A stretch of DNA of 64,000 nt from Halobacillus_A sp043497005 (GTDB lineage Bacteria; Bacillota; Bacilli; Bacillales; Halobacillaceae): NCBI RefSeq assembly GCF_043497005.1, contig NZ_JBIEKE010000002.1, forward strand, positions 124,001 through 188,000, given 5' to 3'. Positions 42,977 to 51,477 of the stretch are shown piece after piece. Position 1 is the stretch's first letter. Every line of letters starts with the position of its first letter. The notes below the pieces were generated by a model, which ran no database searches, was not told the DNA's origin, and saw only the letters and a program-made list of their open reading frames with translations. A program made the position numbers and the translations under genes.

Positions 42977-43766
42977 AGCCATCGTTATTACATCTGGAAA
43001 GGGTGGCGTAGGTAAAACGACCACAACAGCGAATTTAGGTACAGCCTTAGCATTACAAAATAAAAAGGTGTGTCTCGTGGATACGGATATAGGACTGCGC
43101 AATCTAGATGTAGTTATGGGGCTTGAGAACCGGATAATTTATGACATCGTGGATGTTGTGGAAGAACGCTGTAAAACAAAACAGGCGCTCATTACTGATA
43201 AACGATTTGATTGTCTTCACTTATTGCCTGCTGCCCAAACTTCTGACAAAACTTCAGTGACACCTGAAGCTGTTAAGCAGATTATTGATGAGCTAAAAAA
43301 AGAATACGATTATGTGGTGATCGACTGCCCGGCAGGTATAGAACAAGGATATAAAAATGCTGTTGCTGGAGCAGACAAGGCTGTAGTAGTTACTACGCCT
43401 GAGAAGTCCAGTGTGAGAGATGCCGATCGTATTATCGGCTTGTTAGAACAAGAAGATCTTGAGCCACCTAAATTAGTGATTAACCGAATTAGGAATCATA
43501 TGATGAAATCAGGTGAAATGATGGATGTTGATGAAATCGTCAACATTTTATCAATCGATTTGTTAGGGATTGTAGTCGATGACGATGCTGTAATCAAAGG
43601 GGCTAATAATGGGGAACCTGTGGCTTTTACACCAGATACAAAAGCTTCACTTGCCTATCGTAATATAGCTAGAAGAATTTTAGGGGAGTCAGTTCCTCTA
43701 TTAAAATTAGAAGAAGACCTGGGTCTTTTAGCAAAAGTGAAGAAGTTTTTCGGGATGCGTGCTTAA
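42969..43766 (+). CDS. minD: Septum site-determining ATPase MinD
   Basis: Deviant Walker ATPase that brings MinC to the membrane. It has 265 residues. The Walker A is GKGGVGKTT, switch I includes DTDIGLRNLD, and switch II is DCPAGIEQG. The C-terminal amphipathic membrane-targeting helix is LLAKVKKFFGM. ATG 42969 is chosen because AAAGGAG lies nine bases before it. Ends in a strong terminator. Confidence 0.98.
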   Translation: MGEAIVITSGKGGVGKTTTTANLGTALALQNKKVCLVDTDIGLRNLDVVMGLENRIIYDIVDVVEERCKTKQALITDKRFDCLHLLPAAQTSDKTSVTPEAVKQIIDELKKEYDYVVIDCPAGIEQGYKNAVAGADKAVVVTTPEKSSVRDADRIIGLLEQEDLEPPKLVINRIRNHMMKSGEMMDVDEIVNILSIDLLGIVVDDDAVIKGANNGEPVAFTPDTKASLAYRNIARRILGESVPLLKLEEDLGLLAKVKKFFGMRA

Positions 43767-43771
43767 CTTTG

Positions 43772-43797
43772 CTGCGAACTGAGTTCGCAGTTTTTTT
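43772..43797 (+). terminator. mre-min operon terminator
   Basis: CTGCGAAC (43772-43779) pairs with GTTCGCAG (43783-43790) around TGA, then seven T. Confidence 0.92.
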
Positions 43798-43884
43798 GTC
43801 TTTTCATTCTTCCCTAAGCCTAATCATAATCTTTACTCTCTCACCATAGATTAGTAAAAACGGGCGAAGAGAGAAGGGGTTAAA

Positions 43885-44637
43885 TTGAGGAAGAACATTG
43901 ATAATGTGAGAAAAAATATTGCAGATCGAAAACGGAAGAAAGTCATTCATTCAGTCCACCATAAGAAGAGCCCCGTGTTTTCTGCTCCTCAAGATGAAGA
44001 AATGCATGGATATCCTCCACTAGTAGTCACTGAAAAATTGAACAGCAATTCTAAGAAAACGTCATCAATTATTCGTGTACAAGCTTTTGCTTCTATTTTA
44101 TTTTTTGTAGCTGTTTTGGTAAGTGAGCAATCGTCTATAGCTATTGCTGAAAAGCCAAGACAATGGGTGTCGTCTCAGTTGCAGGAAGAATTTCCATTTG
44201 CTAAAGTAACCGCCTGGTATAGTGATCGTTTTGGAGGAGCATTACAGCTGGTAGAATCTAATAATAGTGAGAGTACTGAAGAGACCGCATTACCAGTAAA
44301 TGGCGTAGTCACTCAGCCATTTGAACTTCATGGACGCGGAGTCATTATGAGTACGGACCAGGGAGAACAAGTGAAAGCGGTAAAAGGGGGAACTGTTATT
44401 TTTGCTGGAAACGACCCAGAAACAGATAAGACTATCATTATCCAGCACGAAGATGACTCAAACACAATCTATGGATATCTCTCGACCATTGATGTGCATT
44501 TATATGAGCATATCCCTTCCCAGGAAACAATCGGCACACTGGATAATAAAGAAGAAAATGAATTTTTCTTTGCTGTTGAGAAAGACAAGCAATACTTAGA
44601 CCCGATTGAAGTGATAAAAGTCGATGAAGGCTCTTAG
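43885..44637 (+). CDS. spoIVFA: Stage IV sporulation protein FA
   Basis: Anchors and inhibits the SpoIVFB protease in the outer forespore membrane until the SpoIVB signal arrives. It has 250 residues. A basic cytoplasmic N-terminus is followed by one membrane helix (about 63-80) and a LytM/M23-like extracytoplasmic domain (VNGVVTQPF, VKAVKGGTVIFAG, IIIQHEDDSNTIYGYL) that lacks the catalytic metal ligands. The start is TTG 43885 with AGAAGGGG upstream. Overlaps spoIVFB by 14 bases. Confidence 0.93.
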   Translation: MRKNIDNVRKNIADRKRKKVIHSVHHKKSPVFSAPQDEEMHGYPPLVVTEKLNSNSKKTSSIIRVQAFASILFFVAVLVSEQSSIAIAEKPRQWVSSQLQEEFPFAKVTAWYSDRFGGALQLVESNNSESTEETALPVNGVVTQPFELHGRGVIMSTDQGEQVKAVKGGTVIFAGNDPETDKTIIIQHEDDSNTIYGYLSTIDVHLYEHIPSQETIGTLDNKEENEFFFAVEKDKQYLDPIEVIKVDEGS

Positions 44638-45481
44638 AATCAATCAGTCTATTCACGTTCACCCACTTTTCTTTCTGCTGGCTTTATCTGCTATGTTAAC
44701 GGGCGCTATTTACGAATTTATTATTCTTTTTAGCATTGTGGCCATCCATGAGATGGGACATTATATCACTGCCCGTGCTTATGGCTGGCGTGTTTCTCAT
44801 ATTGAGTTTTGGCTTCTTGGAGGTAAGGTTGTGAGTGAAGAACACACGACTCGTCCCGTAAAGGAACAGGTGAATGTGACACTGGCAGGACCACTTCAGC
44901 ATGTCTGGATATTTATTCTTCTTCAAGTTCTTACAGTAATTATTGGTCCACACCCCTTGCTTTCCGTTGCCTTTACTTACAATAGCATTATCTTACTGCT
45001 TAATCTTATACCTGTATGGCCTTTAGATGGGGGAAAGTTATTATTTTATGCATTATGTCAGCGTATGAGCTTTAAGCAAAGTTTAAGGCTGTCGCTTTTC
45101 ATCTCAATGACCAGCTTATTGATTTGTCTAGTATGGTTGATGACAAGTGAAAGAATGACGTTAGCTGGAACATTACTTGCAGGTTTTTTACTTTTAGAAA
45201 ATATATTAGAGTGGAAGCGTCAAATGTACGTATTTATGCGGTATATTGTACATTGCTTAGAACGAGACGTTTCTAATATGAAAGTAAAATATTTAAACGT
45301 TCACCCTAAAACGACAATTTACGCTGCTATTAAAAACATAAGATCTAATCGTCATCATTATTATGTGTTGAAACAGGGCGAAGGTTTATATATAGTAGAT
45401 GAACAGGAATGTCTCTATTATTTTCTAAGGAAAAGTCAAGCAAAGCTTTGCTTAAAAGACATTGCTGATTATCCAAAGTGA
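44624..45481 (+). CDS. spoIVFB: Intramembrane metalloprotease SpoIVFB (pro-sigma-K processing)
   Basis: Site-2 protease that cleaves pro-sigma-K in the mother cell. It has 285 residues. The zinc motif HEMGH is at about 42-46 (E43 catalytic), and the third ligand is in the second motif PVWPLDGGK. Six membrane helices are predicted, with a C-terminal CBS domain (VHPKTTIYAAIKNIRSNRHH). Starts inside spoIVFA. Its product acts upstream of gerE. Confidence 0.95.
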   Translation: MKALRINQSIHVHPLFFLLALSAMLTGAIYEFIILFSIVAIHEMGHYITARAYGWRVSHIEFWLLGGKVVSEEHTTRPVKEQVNVTLAGPLQHVWIFILLQVLTVIIGPHPLLSVAFTYNSIILLLNLIPVWPLDGGKLLFYALCQRMSFKQSLRLSLFISMTSLLICLVWLMTSERMTLAGTLLAGFLLLENILEWKRQMYVFMRYIVHCLERDVSNMKVKYLNVHPKTTIYAAIKNIRSNRHHYYVLKQGEGLYIVDEQECLYYFLRKSQAKLCLKDIADYPK

Positions 45482-45497
45482 AGAGGATGACTTACTA

Positions 45498-46913
45498 TTG
45501 AGAACAATAGCTATACATACAAAAACTAGCGAAAAGGTCGGGCTTGTTATTGATAATGGTCAATTAATCGAATACATGGCGACACGCCCGGAGGCCTCTC
45601 AGCTTTCGGGTTCTATTTTTAAAGGGACCGTTAAAACAATTCACAAAAGCATGCAGGCTGCGTTTGTTGATATTGGGGAATCAAGACAAGCTTTTTTAAA
45701 GAAAGAATTAATTCCCTGGGGCAGAAAGACAATAGAGAATTCGATAACTGAAGGCCAAAGCCTTTACGTTCAAGTGACCAAAGAACCGATCGACAGCAAA
45801 GGAGCACAAGTAACAGCAGATCTTACCCTGCCAGGCTTGTTCACTATTTATCAACCGTATGGCAAGAAAGTCTCCGTATCCAGAAAGATAGAAAAGCATC
45901 AGGCTGCTCACTTGAAGGAACAAGTAAGTAACTTCCTCGAGGAAGGCGAAGGGGCGATCCTACGTACAAATGCAGCGGATACAGACCTTTCTTTGATAAA
46001 AGGAGAACTGAAAAGGTTAAAAAGTGAATGGAACTCCTTAAACGATCGTAAAAAACCCGGGGTAATGTGGAGGGATGATGTTCTTCTTAATCAACTAATA
46101 CGTAAATATGCTAATGGCAGTGATGAGGTTGTTGTTGACGACAGTGAGATTAGCCAGTTTTTAAAGAAACGTTTCCCTTACATGGAAAATAAAATTAAAT
46201 GGCGCAAGAATATGGCGCAGTATACAAATCATTCAATTAATGAACTTCAGGATCTATTAACGAAGAGAACAATTACAACGGATGAAGGGGTTCAACTCGT
46301 TTTTGATAAAACCGAGGCGATGACAGTAGTGGACGTAAATAGTCATAGATATATGGACAGGAGCTTGTCCAGTGATGATCCTCTTAAAGTCAATAAGCGT
46401 GCTGCTTCTGAAATTGCTAAACAAGTTAGACTGCGTAATGAATCAGGAATGATCTTGATCGATTTTATTTCCATGAAAAGTTCAGCACATAATCAAGAGC
46501 TACTCCAATGGCTGCGACAAGAAATAAAAAAAGACCCTATTACTTGTAAAGTACATGGAATGACAAAACTGGGCTTAGTTGAAATGACTCGTACCCGGCA
46601 GCTGCCAAGTGTACATGCTCAGTTGCTTCAACTACCTGAGACAAAATATAATCTTCCTACCCTATGGTACCGTTTAGAGCGTTATTTAATGAGTCAGGAA
46701 CACCAGGAAGCCGTTCTCGTATCAGTAAGTCCTGACCTGTATAACCTGAAAAAACAATTGCTTTTAGAGCCGATTTCTAGTAAAATTCCACAGGAGCTGT
46801 TTGTTAGACAGAATGATCATTTAACTGGCTGGCAAATTGAGCTTGAAGGGTCGCTTGACATTATACGAGAAGCGGCGCACAGGCGCGGGTATAATGTTGA
46901 CAAACTGTTTTGA
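45498..46913 (+). CDS. rng: Ribonuclease E/G family endoribonuclease
   Basis: Single-strand-specific endoribonuclease. It has 471 residues. An S1-like RNA-binding domain (GSIFKGTVKTIHKSMQAAFV) is followed by a catalytic DNase I-like domain with the two metal-binding aspartates in VVDVNSHRYM and ILIDFISM. E. coli RNase E and G have a Cys-x-x-Cys zinc link just after the MTRxR motif. Here MTRTRQLPSVH is followed by a cysteine-free C-terminus, so that dimer link is missing. TTG 45498 is chosen as start (AGAGGATG upstream). B. subtilis lacks this gene, while other Bacillaceae have it between spoIVFB and rplU. Confidence 0.9.
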   Translation: MRTIAIHTKTSEKVGLVIDNGQLIEYMATRPEASQLSGSIFKGTVKTIHKSMQAAFVDIGESRQAFLKKELIPWGRKTIENSITEGQSLYVQVTKEPIDSKGAQVTADLTLPGLFTIYQPYGKKVSVSRKIEKHQAAHLKEQVSNFLEEGEGAILRTNAADTDLSLIKGELKRLKSEWNSLNDRKKPGVMWRDDVLLNQLIRKYANGSDEVVVDDSEISQFLKKRFPYMENKIKWRKNMAQYTNHSINELQDLLTKRTITTDEGVQLVFDKTEAMTVVDVNSHRYMDRSLSSDDPLKVNKRAASEIAKQVRLRNESGMILIDFISMKSSAHNQELLQWLRQEIKKDPITCKVHGMTKLGLVEMTRTRQLPSVHAQLLQLPETKYNLPTLWYRLERYLMSQEHQEAVLVSVSPDLYNLKKQLLLEPISSKIPQELFVRQNDHLTGWQIELEGSLDIIREAAHRRGYNVDKLF

Positions 46914-46926
46914 TCTGTGGTAACAT
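46897..46926 (+). promoter_or_regulatory. Promoter of the rplU operon
   Basis: Perfect TTGACA (46897-46902) inside the end of rng, 18-bp spacer, TAACAT (46921-46926) with an extended -10 TGG before it. Confidence 0.65.
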
Positions 46927-46932
46927 CATTAT

Positions 46933-47020
46933 GTTATTCAAGTAGCACTCCATGCTACAACCGCACAGAACAGGTTTACTAAACCGGAGACGGTACCTGG
47001 ATGGCGAGTCTGAGTAAATT
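46933..47020 (+). ncRNA. Ribosomal protein L21 leader
   Basis: The leader before rplU carries the conserved elements of the Bacillus L21 leader: CAGGTTTACTAAACCGG, then GTACCTGGATGGCGAGTCTG shortly before the ribosome site. In B. subtilis this RNA is thought to let L21 repress its own operon. Boundaries are approximate. Confidence 0.8.
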
Positions 47021-47034
47021 GAGGAGGTGCAAGT

Positions 47035-47343
47035 ATGTACGCAATTATTGAAACTGGTGGTAAGCAAATTAAAGTTCAAGAAGGTCAGGAGATCTACGTA
47101 GAGAAAGTAAACGTAGAAGCTGGCGAGACAGTAACTTTTGACAAAGTTCTTTTCGTGGGTGGAGATGACACTAAAGTTGGTGTTCCATTCGTAGACGGTG
47201 CTTCCGTTACGGCTAAAGTTGAAAAACAAGGTCGTCAGAAGAAGCTGACTGTTTTTAAATATAAGCCGAAGAAGAACTACAAACGCAAACAAGGTCACCG
47301 TCAACCGTATACAAAGCTTGTTGTTGAAAGCATCAAGGCGTAA
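47035..47343 (+). CDS. rplU: 50S ribosomal protein L21
   Basis: A 102-residue ribosomal protein beginning MYAIIETGGKQIKV and ending with the basic YKRKQGHRQPYT signature. GAGGAGG lies before the ATG. First gene of rplU-ysxB-rpmA. Confidence 0.99.
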   Translation: MYAIIETGGKQIKVQEGQEIYVEKVNVEAGETVTFDKVLFVGGDDTKVGVPFVDGASVTAKVEKQGRQKKLTVFKYKPKKNYKRKQGHRQPYTKLVVESIKA

Positions 47344-47351
47344 GCGAGACG

Positions 47352-47681
47352 ATGATTAACGTATCGATGTATCGCTCACAAGGTCATTTAAGTGGATTTG
47401 AAATTTCAGGACATGCAGAAAGTGGACCTTATGGTTATGACTTAGTATGTGCTGCGGTTTCAGCGGTTTCATTCGGAGCTGTGAATGCCATCATAAGCCT
47501 TTGTGATATTGAACCTGTCATTACTCAAGGCGGTGAAGGAGGATATTTACAAGTCAAACTCCCGCTTCACCTAGAGCAGGAAGCTTTAATAAATGCCCGA
47601 TTGCTTCTTGAAGGAATGCTGGTTTCCTTACAATCCATCGAGAATGAATATCACGAATATATAAAAATTACTAACATGTAA
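47352..47681 (+). CDS. ysxB: Ribosomal-processing cysteine protease Prp
   Basis: A 109-residue cysteine protease that removes the N-terminal extension of L27 in Firmicutes. The catalytic His is in SGHAESG (H21) and the Cys in DLVCAAVSA (C33). Encoded between L21 and its substrate L27, with a gap of eight bases to rplU. Confidence 0.95.
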   Translation: MINVSMYRSQGHLSGFEISGHAESGPYGYDLVCAAVSAVSFGAVNAIISLCDIEPVITQGGEGGYLQVKLPLHLEQEALINARLLLEGMLVSLQSIENEYHEYIKITNM

Positions 47682-47694
47682 GGAGGTGGGACAC

Positions 47695-47985
47695 ATGCTA
47701 CGTCTAGATCTTCAGTTTTTTGCCTCTAAAAAAGGTGTAAGTAGTACGAAGAACGGCCGTGATTCTGAGTCTAAGCGTCTTGGAGCTAAGCGTGCCGACG
47801 GTCAATCTGTCACAGGCGGATCTATCCTTTATCGTCAACGCGGTACCAAAGTGTATCCTGGCGAGAACGTTGGACGCGGAGGAGACGACACTTTGTTTGC
47901 TAAAGTAGACGGTGTTGTTAAGTTCGAACGTTATGGTCGTAACCGTAAAAAAGTTAGCGTTTATCCTGTAGCTCAGGAAGCGTAA
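47695..47985 (+). CDS. rpmA: 50S ribosomal protein L27 with Prp-cleaved leader
   Basis: A 96-residue ribosomal protein near the peptidyl transferase centre. It begins MLRLDLQFFASKKG: the LQFF/ASKKG junction is the known Prp cleavage site, so the mature protein starts at Ala. ATG 47695 is used rather than GTG 47686, which is part of the AAGGAGGTG ribosome site. Confidence 0.98.
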   Translation: MLRLDLQFFASKKGVSSTKNGRDSESKRLGAKRADGQSVTGGSILYRQRGTKVYPGENVGRGGDDTLFAKVDGVVKFERYGRNRKKVSVYPVAQEA

Positions 47986-48015
47986 TATTTTACGTATGAT
48001 AGTCATACAAAAATG

Positions 48016-48057
48016 TAAGCCGCGCTATGCCATTGCATATGCGCGGCTTATTTATTT
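48016..48057 (+). terminator. rplU-ysxB-rpmA terminator
   Basis: TAAGCCGCGC (48016-48025) pairs with 48041-48050, and TATGC with GCATA inside, 15 bp in all, then TTTATTT. Confidence 0.88.
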
Positions 48058-48085
48058 AACACTCATTTCAGTTTCCCGCCAATTT

Positions 48086-48094
48086 TGCTATACT
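48086..48094 (+). promoter_or_regulatory. Possible spo0B promoter (extended -10)
   Basis: TGCTATACT, with a poor -35 (TTTCAG at 48066-48071, 17 bp). It lies 37 bp before the spo0B start. Confidence 0.4.
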
Positions 48095-48130
48095 TTTGTT
48101 AGTATGGCAAGCTAAGGGGAGCTGGTTGTT

Positions 48131-48646
48131 GTGGAAATTAAAGAGATCCTTCATATCTTAAGGCATAAGCGTCATGACTGGATGAATCAAATCCAACTAC
48201 TACAAGGGTATGCTTCTATGGATAAAATGGAGCGTGTGAAAGAGCAACTTTATCAAATTATCGAACAGTCTGAGCATGAGAGACGGTTATTGAATAGTGG
48301 AGCAGAGAATTTCACGCTTTGGCTGCTTACATTTAATTGGAGTCATAGTCACTATCAACTCACATATCTGCTGGACGGGGATGTTGATTTATCAAGTCAT
48401 GACGATCAACTAACAGCTTATGCTGAGAAGGTCATAACGGTTTTGAATGAACATAGCTCATCTGATGAACTCTATGAAGGGTTCATTCATTTTTTAAAAA
48501 CTAAAGAAAAGTTTGAAATAAATTGGAGCTGGACTGGTGAATTTAAAGATACAGCAGATTTAGCTGATAAACTCACAAATGATGAAGGAATGACTGTTTT
48601 TGTCGACCACCATCATGAACTGAAAATTAACTGTAAGCTAGAGTAA
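48131..48646 (+). CDS. spo0B: Sporulation initiation phosphotransferase Spo0B
   Basis: Phosphorelay protein passing phosphate from Spo0F to Spo0A. It has 171 residues. The phospho-accepting His is H15 in RHDWMNQIQLLQGY, within a dimerising helical hairpin. The C-terminal domain is a degenerate ATPase fold. The start is GTG 48131 with AAGGGGA upstream. Co-transcribed with obg, 13 bases downstream, as in B. subtilis. Confidence 0.92.
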   Translation: MEIKEILHILRHKRHDWMNQIQLLQGYASMDKMERVKEQLYQIIEQSEHERRLLNSGAENFTLWLLTFNWSHSHYQLTYLLDGDVDLSSHDDQLTAYAEKVITVLNEHSSSDELYEGFIHFLKTKEKFEINWSWTGEFKDTADLADKLTNDEGMTVFVDHHHELKINCKLE

Positions 48647-48659
48647 AGAGGTGGAAAAT

Positions 48660-49943
48660 ATGTTTGTCGATCAGGTTAAAGTATTTGTAAAAGGCGGCGA
48701 TGGAGGAAATGGACTCGTTGCCTATCGACGTGAGAAATATGTTCCTATGGGGGGACCCGCCGGAGGCGACGGTGGGAATGGCGGCGATGTTATATTTGAA
48801 GTAGATGAAGGTCTGAATACGTTGATGGATTTTCGCTACCAGCATCATTTTAAAGCGAAACGCGGGGAAAATGGAATGAACCAGAAGCAGCATGGTAAAA
48901 ATGCTTCCCCACTAATTGTAAGTGTGCCTCCAGGTACAACAGTGAAAGATACTGAAACAGGAAGAGTACTTGCTGATTTAACTGAGCATAGACAGCAAGC
49001 TATAATTGCTAAAGGAGGTAGAGGCGGACGTGGAAATGCTCGATTTGCCACTGCTAGAAATCCAGCTCCAGAAATCGCAGAAAATGGAGAACCTGGCGAG
49101 GAGTTAGATGTTCAGGTAGAGCTTAAGCTGTTAGCAGATGTTGGTCTTGTGGGTTTCCCTAGTGTAGGTAAATCAACATTTCTTTCAACTGTGACCGCTG
49201 CAAAACCTAAAATTGCCGATTACCATTTTACTACATTATCCCCTAACTTAGGTGTAGTAGAAAGTCAAGATCACCGCAGTTTTGTCATGGCCGACCTCCC
49301 GGGCTTAATCGAAGGTGCGCATGAGGGTGTAGGGTTAGGACATCAATTTTTACGACATGTGGAAAGGACACGTCTCCTTCTGCATGTAATTGATATGTCC
49401 GGATTAGAAGGACGTGACCCATATGAAGACTATGTAACAATAAACAATGAACTGTCTTCTTACGATGAACGATTAACTCGACGTCCGCAAATTATTGTGG
49501 CAAATAAAATGGATTTACCTGAAGCTGATAAGTATTTAGAAGCGTTTAAACAGAAAGCAGACGAAGACATTACGATCTACCCTATTTCAACAGCGACTCG
49601 AACAGGGATTGATGAACTTCTATATGCGGTAGCTGATAAACTTGATGAACTTCCTAAACAGGATACCGAAGAAATTGAGGAAATTGAAGAAAGAGTAATC
49701 TATAAATACGAGAAAGAAGAAGCACCGTTTAAAATTTCAAGAGCTGATGACGGAGCCTATGTGCTCTATGGTGAAAAAATCGAATCAGTCTTTAGAAAAA
49801 CGGACTTCTCACGTGATCAATCCATCAATCGATTTGCTCGTCAAATGCGCGGCATGGGTGTCGATGAAGAGCTTAGAAAACGAGGAGCCAAAGATGGCGA
49901 TACGGTGAGATTGCTCGATTATGAATTTGAATTTGTTGATTAA
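48660..49943 (+). CDS. obg: GTPase Obg
   Basis: Essential GTPase linked to 50S assembly, stress and sporulation. It has 427 residues. A glycine-rich Obg fold (GGDGGNGLVAYRREK, GGRGGRGN) is followed by the G domain (GFPSVGKST, DLPGLIEGA, NKMD) and a C-terminal OCT domain. ATG 48660 is chosen because AGAGGTGG precedes it and MFVDQVKVFVKGG matches the family start. Confidence 0.98.
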   Translation: MFVDQVKVFVKGGDGGNGLVAYRREKYVPMGGPAGGDGGNGGDVIFEVDEGLNTLMDFRYQHHFKAKRGENGMNQKQHGKNASPLIVSVPPGTTVKDTETGRVLADLTEHRQQAIIAKGGRGGRGNARFATARNPAPEIAENGEPGEELDVQVELKLLADVGLVGFPSVGKSTFLSTVTAAKPKIADYHFTTLSPNLGVVESQDHRSFVMADLPGLIEGAHEGVGLGHQFLRHVERTRLLLHVIDMSGLEGRDPYEDYVTINNELSSYDERLTRRPQIIVANKMDLPEADKYLEAFKQKADEDITIYPISTATRTGIDELLYAVADKLDELPKQDTEEIEEIEERVIYKYEKEEAPFKISRADDGAYVLYGEKIESVFRKTDFSRDQSINRFARQMRGMGVDEELRKRGAKDGDTVRLLDYEFEFVD

Positions 49944-49957
49944 TGAGGTGCTAAGTG

Positions 49958-50407
49958 ATGGCGGATTATAATGAGAAGTTTTATTTAGTCCGTAGTGATA
50001 TACTGCCTGAAGCAATGAAGAAAACGATTGATGCGAAAGCGCTTATTGAACGAGGGAAGGCTATTTCTATTTTTGAAGCGGTGCAGGAAGTAGGTCTTTC
50101 TAGAAGTGCTTTTTATAAATATAGGGATGCAGTCTTTCCATTTCAAGCAATGGTTAAAGAACAAATGATAACATTGTTTTTTCATTTAGAGGATAGAACA
50201 GGAACGTTGTCTAATTTATTAATAGCAGTAGCTGAGTCAGGCTGTAACGTGCTAACTATTCACCAGACGATACCTTTACAAGGGAAAGCAAATGTTACAC
50301 TATCTTTAAATACAACTGGTATGATATATTCAATTGAACAATTACTACAAAGGCTTCATAAATTGGACTTTGTCGATCGAGTAGAGATACTTAGTTCTGG
50401 GGCTTAG
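49958..50407 (+). CDS. pheB: ACT-domain protein PheB
   Basis: A 149-residue protein with an N-terminal helix-turn-helix-like segment (SIFEAVQEVGLSRSAFYKYR, about 37-56) and a C-terminal ACT domain (LEDRTGTLSNLL, about 75-145), which usually binds an amino acid. Called PheB in B. subtilis, where it also lies between obg and pheA; its exact function is unclear. ATG 49958 follows GAGGTG. Confidence 0.9.
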   Translation: MADYNEKFYLVRSDILPEAMKKTIDAKALIERGKAISIFEAVQEVGLSRSAFYKYRDAVFPFQAMVKEQMITLFFHLEDRTGTLSNLLIAVAESGCNVLTIHQTIPLQGKANVTLSLNTTGMIYSIEQLLQRLHKLDFVDRVEILSSGA

Positions 50408-50425
50408 AAAGAAGGAGTTACACAT

Positions 50426-51292
50426 ATGCAACGAGTAGGTTATTTGGGGCCTAAAGGTACCTTTACGAAAATGGCAGTAGACGCTTTATTTGAGCAGGGC
50501 TCATTTGTTAGCTTTGACAGTATCCCCGCTTGCTTGGATGCAGTAGAGCGAGGGGAAATTGATACGGGTGTTGTTCCATTAGAAAACGCGATAGAAGGTT
50601 CCGTTCATTTGACGATTGACTATTTAATTCATCAAGTGGATCAATCCGTCATTGCTGAGTTGACCGTTCCTATTCGTCAGCACTTACTCGTACATCCCGA
50701 TTATAACGGTGAAGCACTCACCCATATTTATTCGCATAGTCATGCTATTGCGCAATGTCATCAATATCTATATAAAAATTATCCTAATACAGAACTATCT
50801 TACACGGCTTCGACTGGCAGAGCAGCGGAAATAGTTGTAGAAAAAGGAGTCCAGGTGGCTGCTATTGGGAACCACCTGGCGGCTGAAGAAAATGGATTAA
50901 ATATTTTAACCCCAAATATTCATGATTATGACAATAACCATACACGCTTTGCAGTTGTTCAAAAAACCAAAAGAAAGCTTGAAGTAAAAGACCATCCAAT
51001 CGCAACACAAAAAACCACCGTAATGGTCACTTTGCCGAAAGACTTCGTTGGAGCGCTTCACCAAGTACTTGCAGCCTTCGCGTGGAGGAAAATGAACTTA
51101 TCTAAAATTGAATCCCGTCCTATGAAAACAGGGTTAGGAAATTATTTCTTTCTAATTGATGTCGACCAGCCGTATGATGATGTTTTATTTCCCGGCGTTA
51201 AAGCTGAGCTTGAAGCGTTAGGCTGTAAGTTAAAGCTTTTAGGTACTTACCCTAGCTACCAAATAGAAATTCCATCACCAGTTTGCCAATAG
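50426..51292 (+). CDS. pheA: Prephenate dehydratase
   Basis: Converts prephenate to phenylpyruvate for phenylalanine synthesis. It has 288 residues. The dehydratase domain has GYLGPKGTFTKMA, VPLENAIEGSVHLTIDYL and the STGRAAEIV region. The C-terminal ACT domain with LSKIESRPMKTGLGNYFFLI is the phenylalanine feedback site. Follows pheB after 18 bases and ends at a strong terminator. Confidence 0.97.
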   Translation: MQRVGYLGPKGTFTKMAVDALFEQGSFVSFDSIPACLDAVERGEIDTGVVPLENAIEGSVHLTIDYLIHQVDQSVIAELTVPIRQHLLVHPDYNGEALTHIYSHSHAIAQCHQYLYKNYPNTELSYTASTGRAAEIVVEKGVQVAAIGNHLAAEENGLNILTPNIHDYDNNHTRFAVVQKTKRKLEVKDHPIATQKTTVMVTLPKDFVGALHQVLAAFAWRKMNLSKIESRPMKTGLGNYFFLIDVDQPYDDVLFPGVKAELEALGCKLKLLGTYPSYQIEIPSPVCQ

Positions 51293-51298
51293 TAAATA

Positions 51299-51337
51299 AA
51301 AAACAGAGTTTAGGATTTCCTAAACTCTGTTTTTTTA
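51299..51337 (+). terminator. spo0B-obg-pheBA terminator
   Basis: A 15-bp perfect stem (51301-51315 with 51318-51332), two-base spacer, then seven T. Confidence 0.93.
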
Positions 51338-51477
51338 TTCGTCAAATATGAATAGGGATACTATTAATATAGAAAAACATCAGGCTCATTTATCATTCTT
51401 TTCCTCGTCTATGCATAAAGTGTTAGGAAACGATTATGCTCTTATACTTTGTAGATCATAGGAAAGGAGTTGCAATT

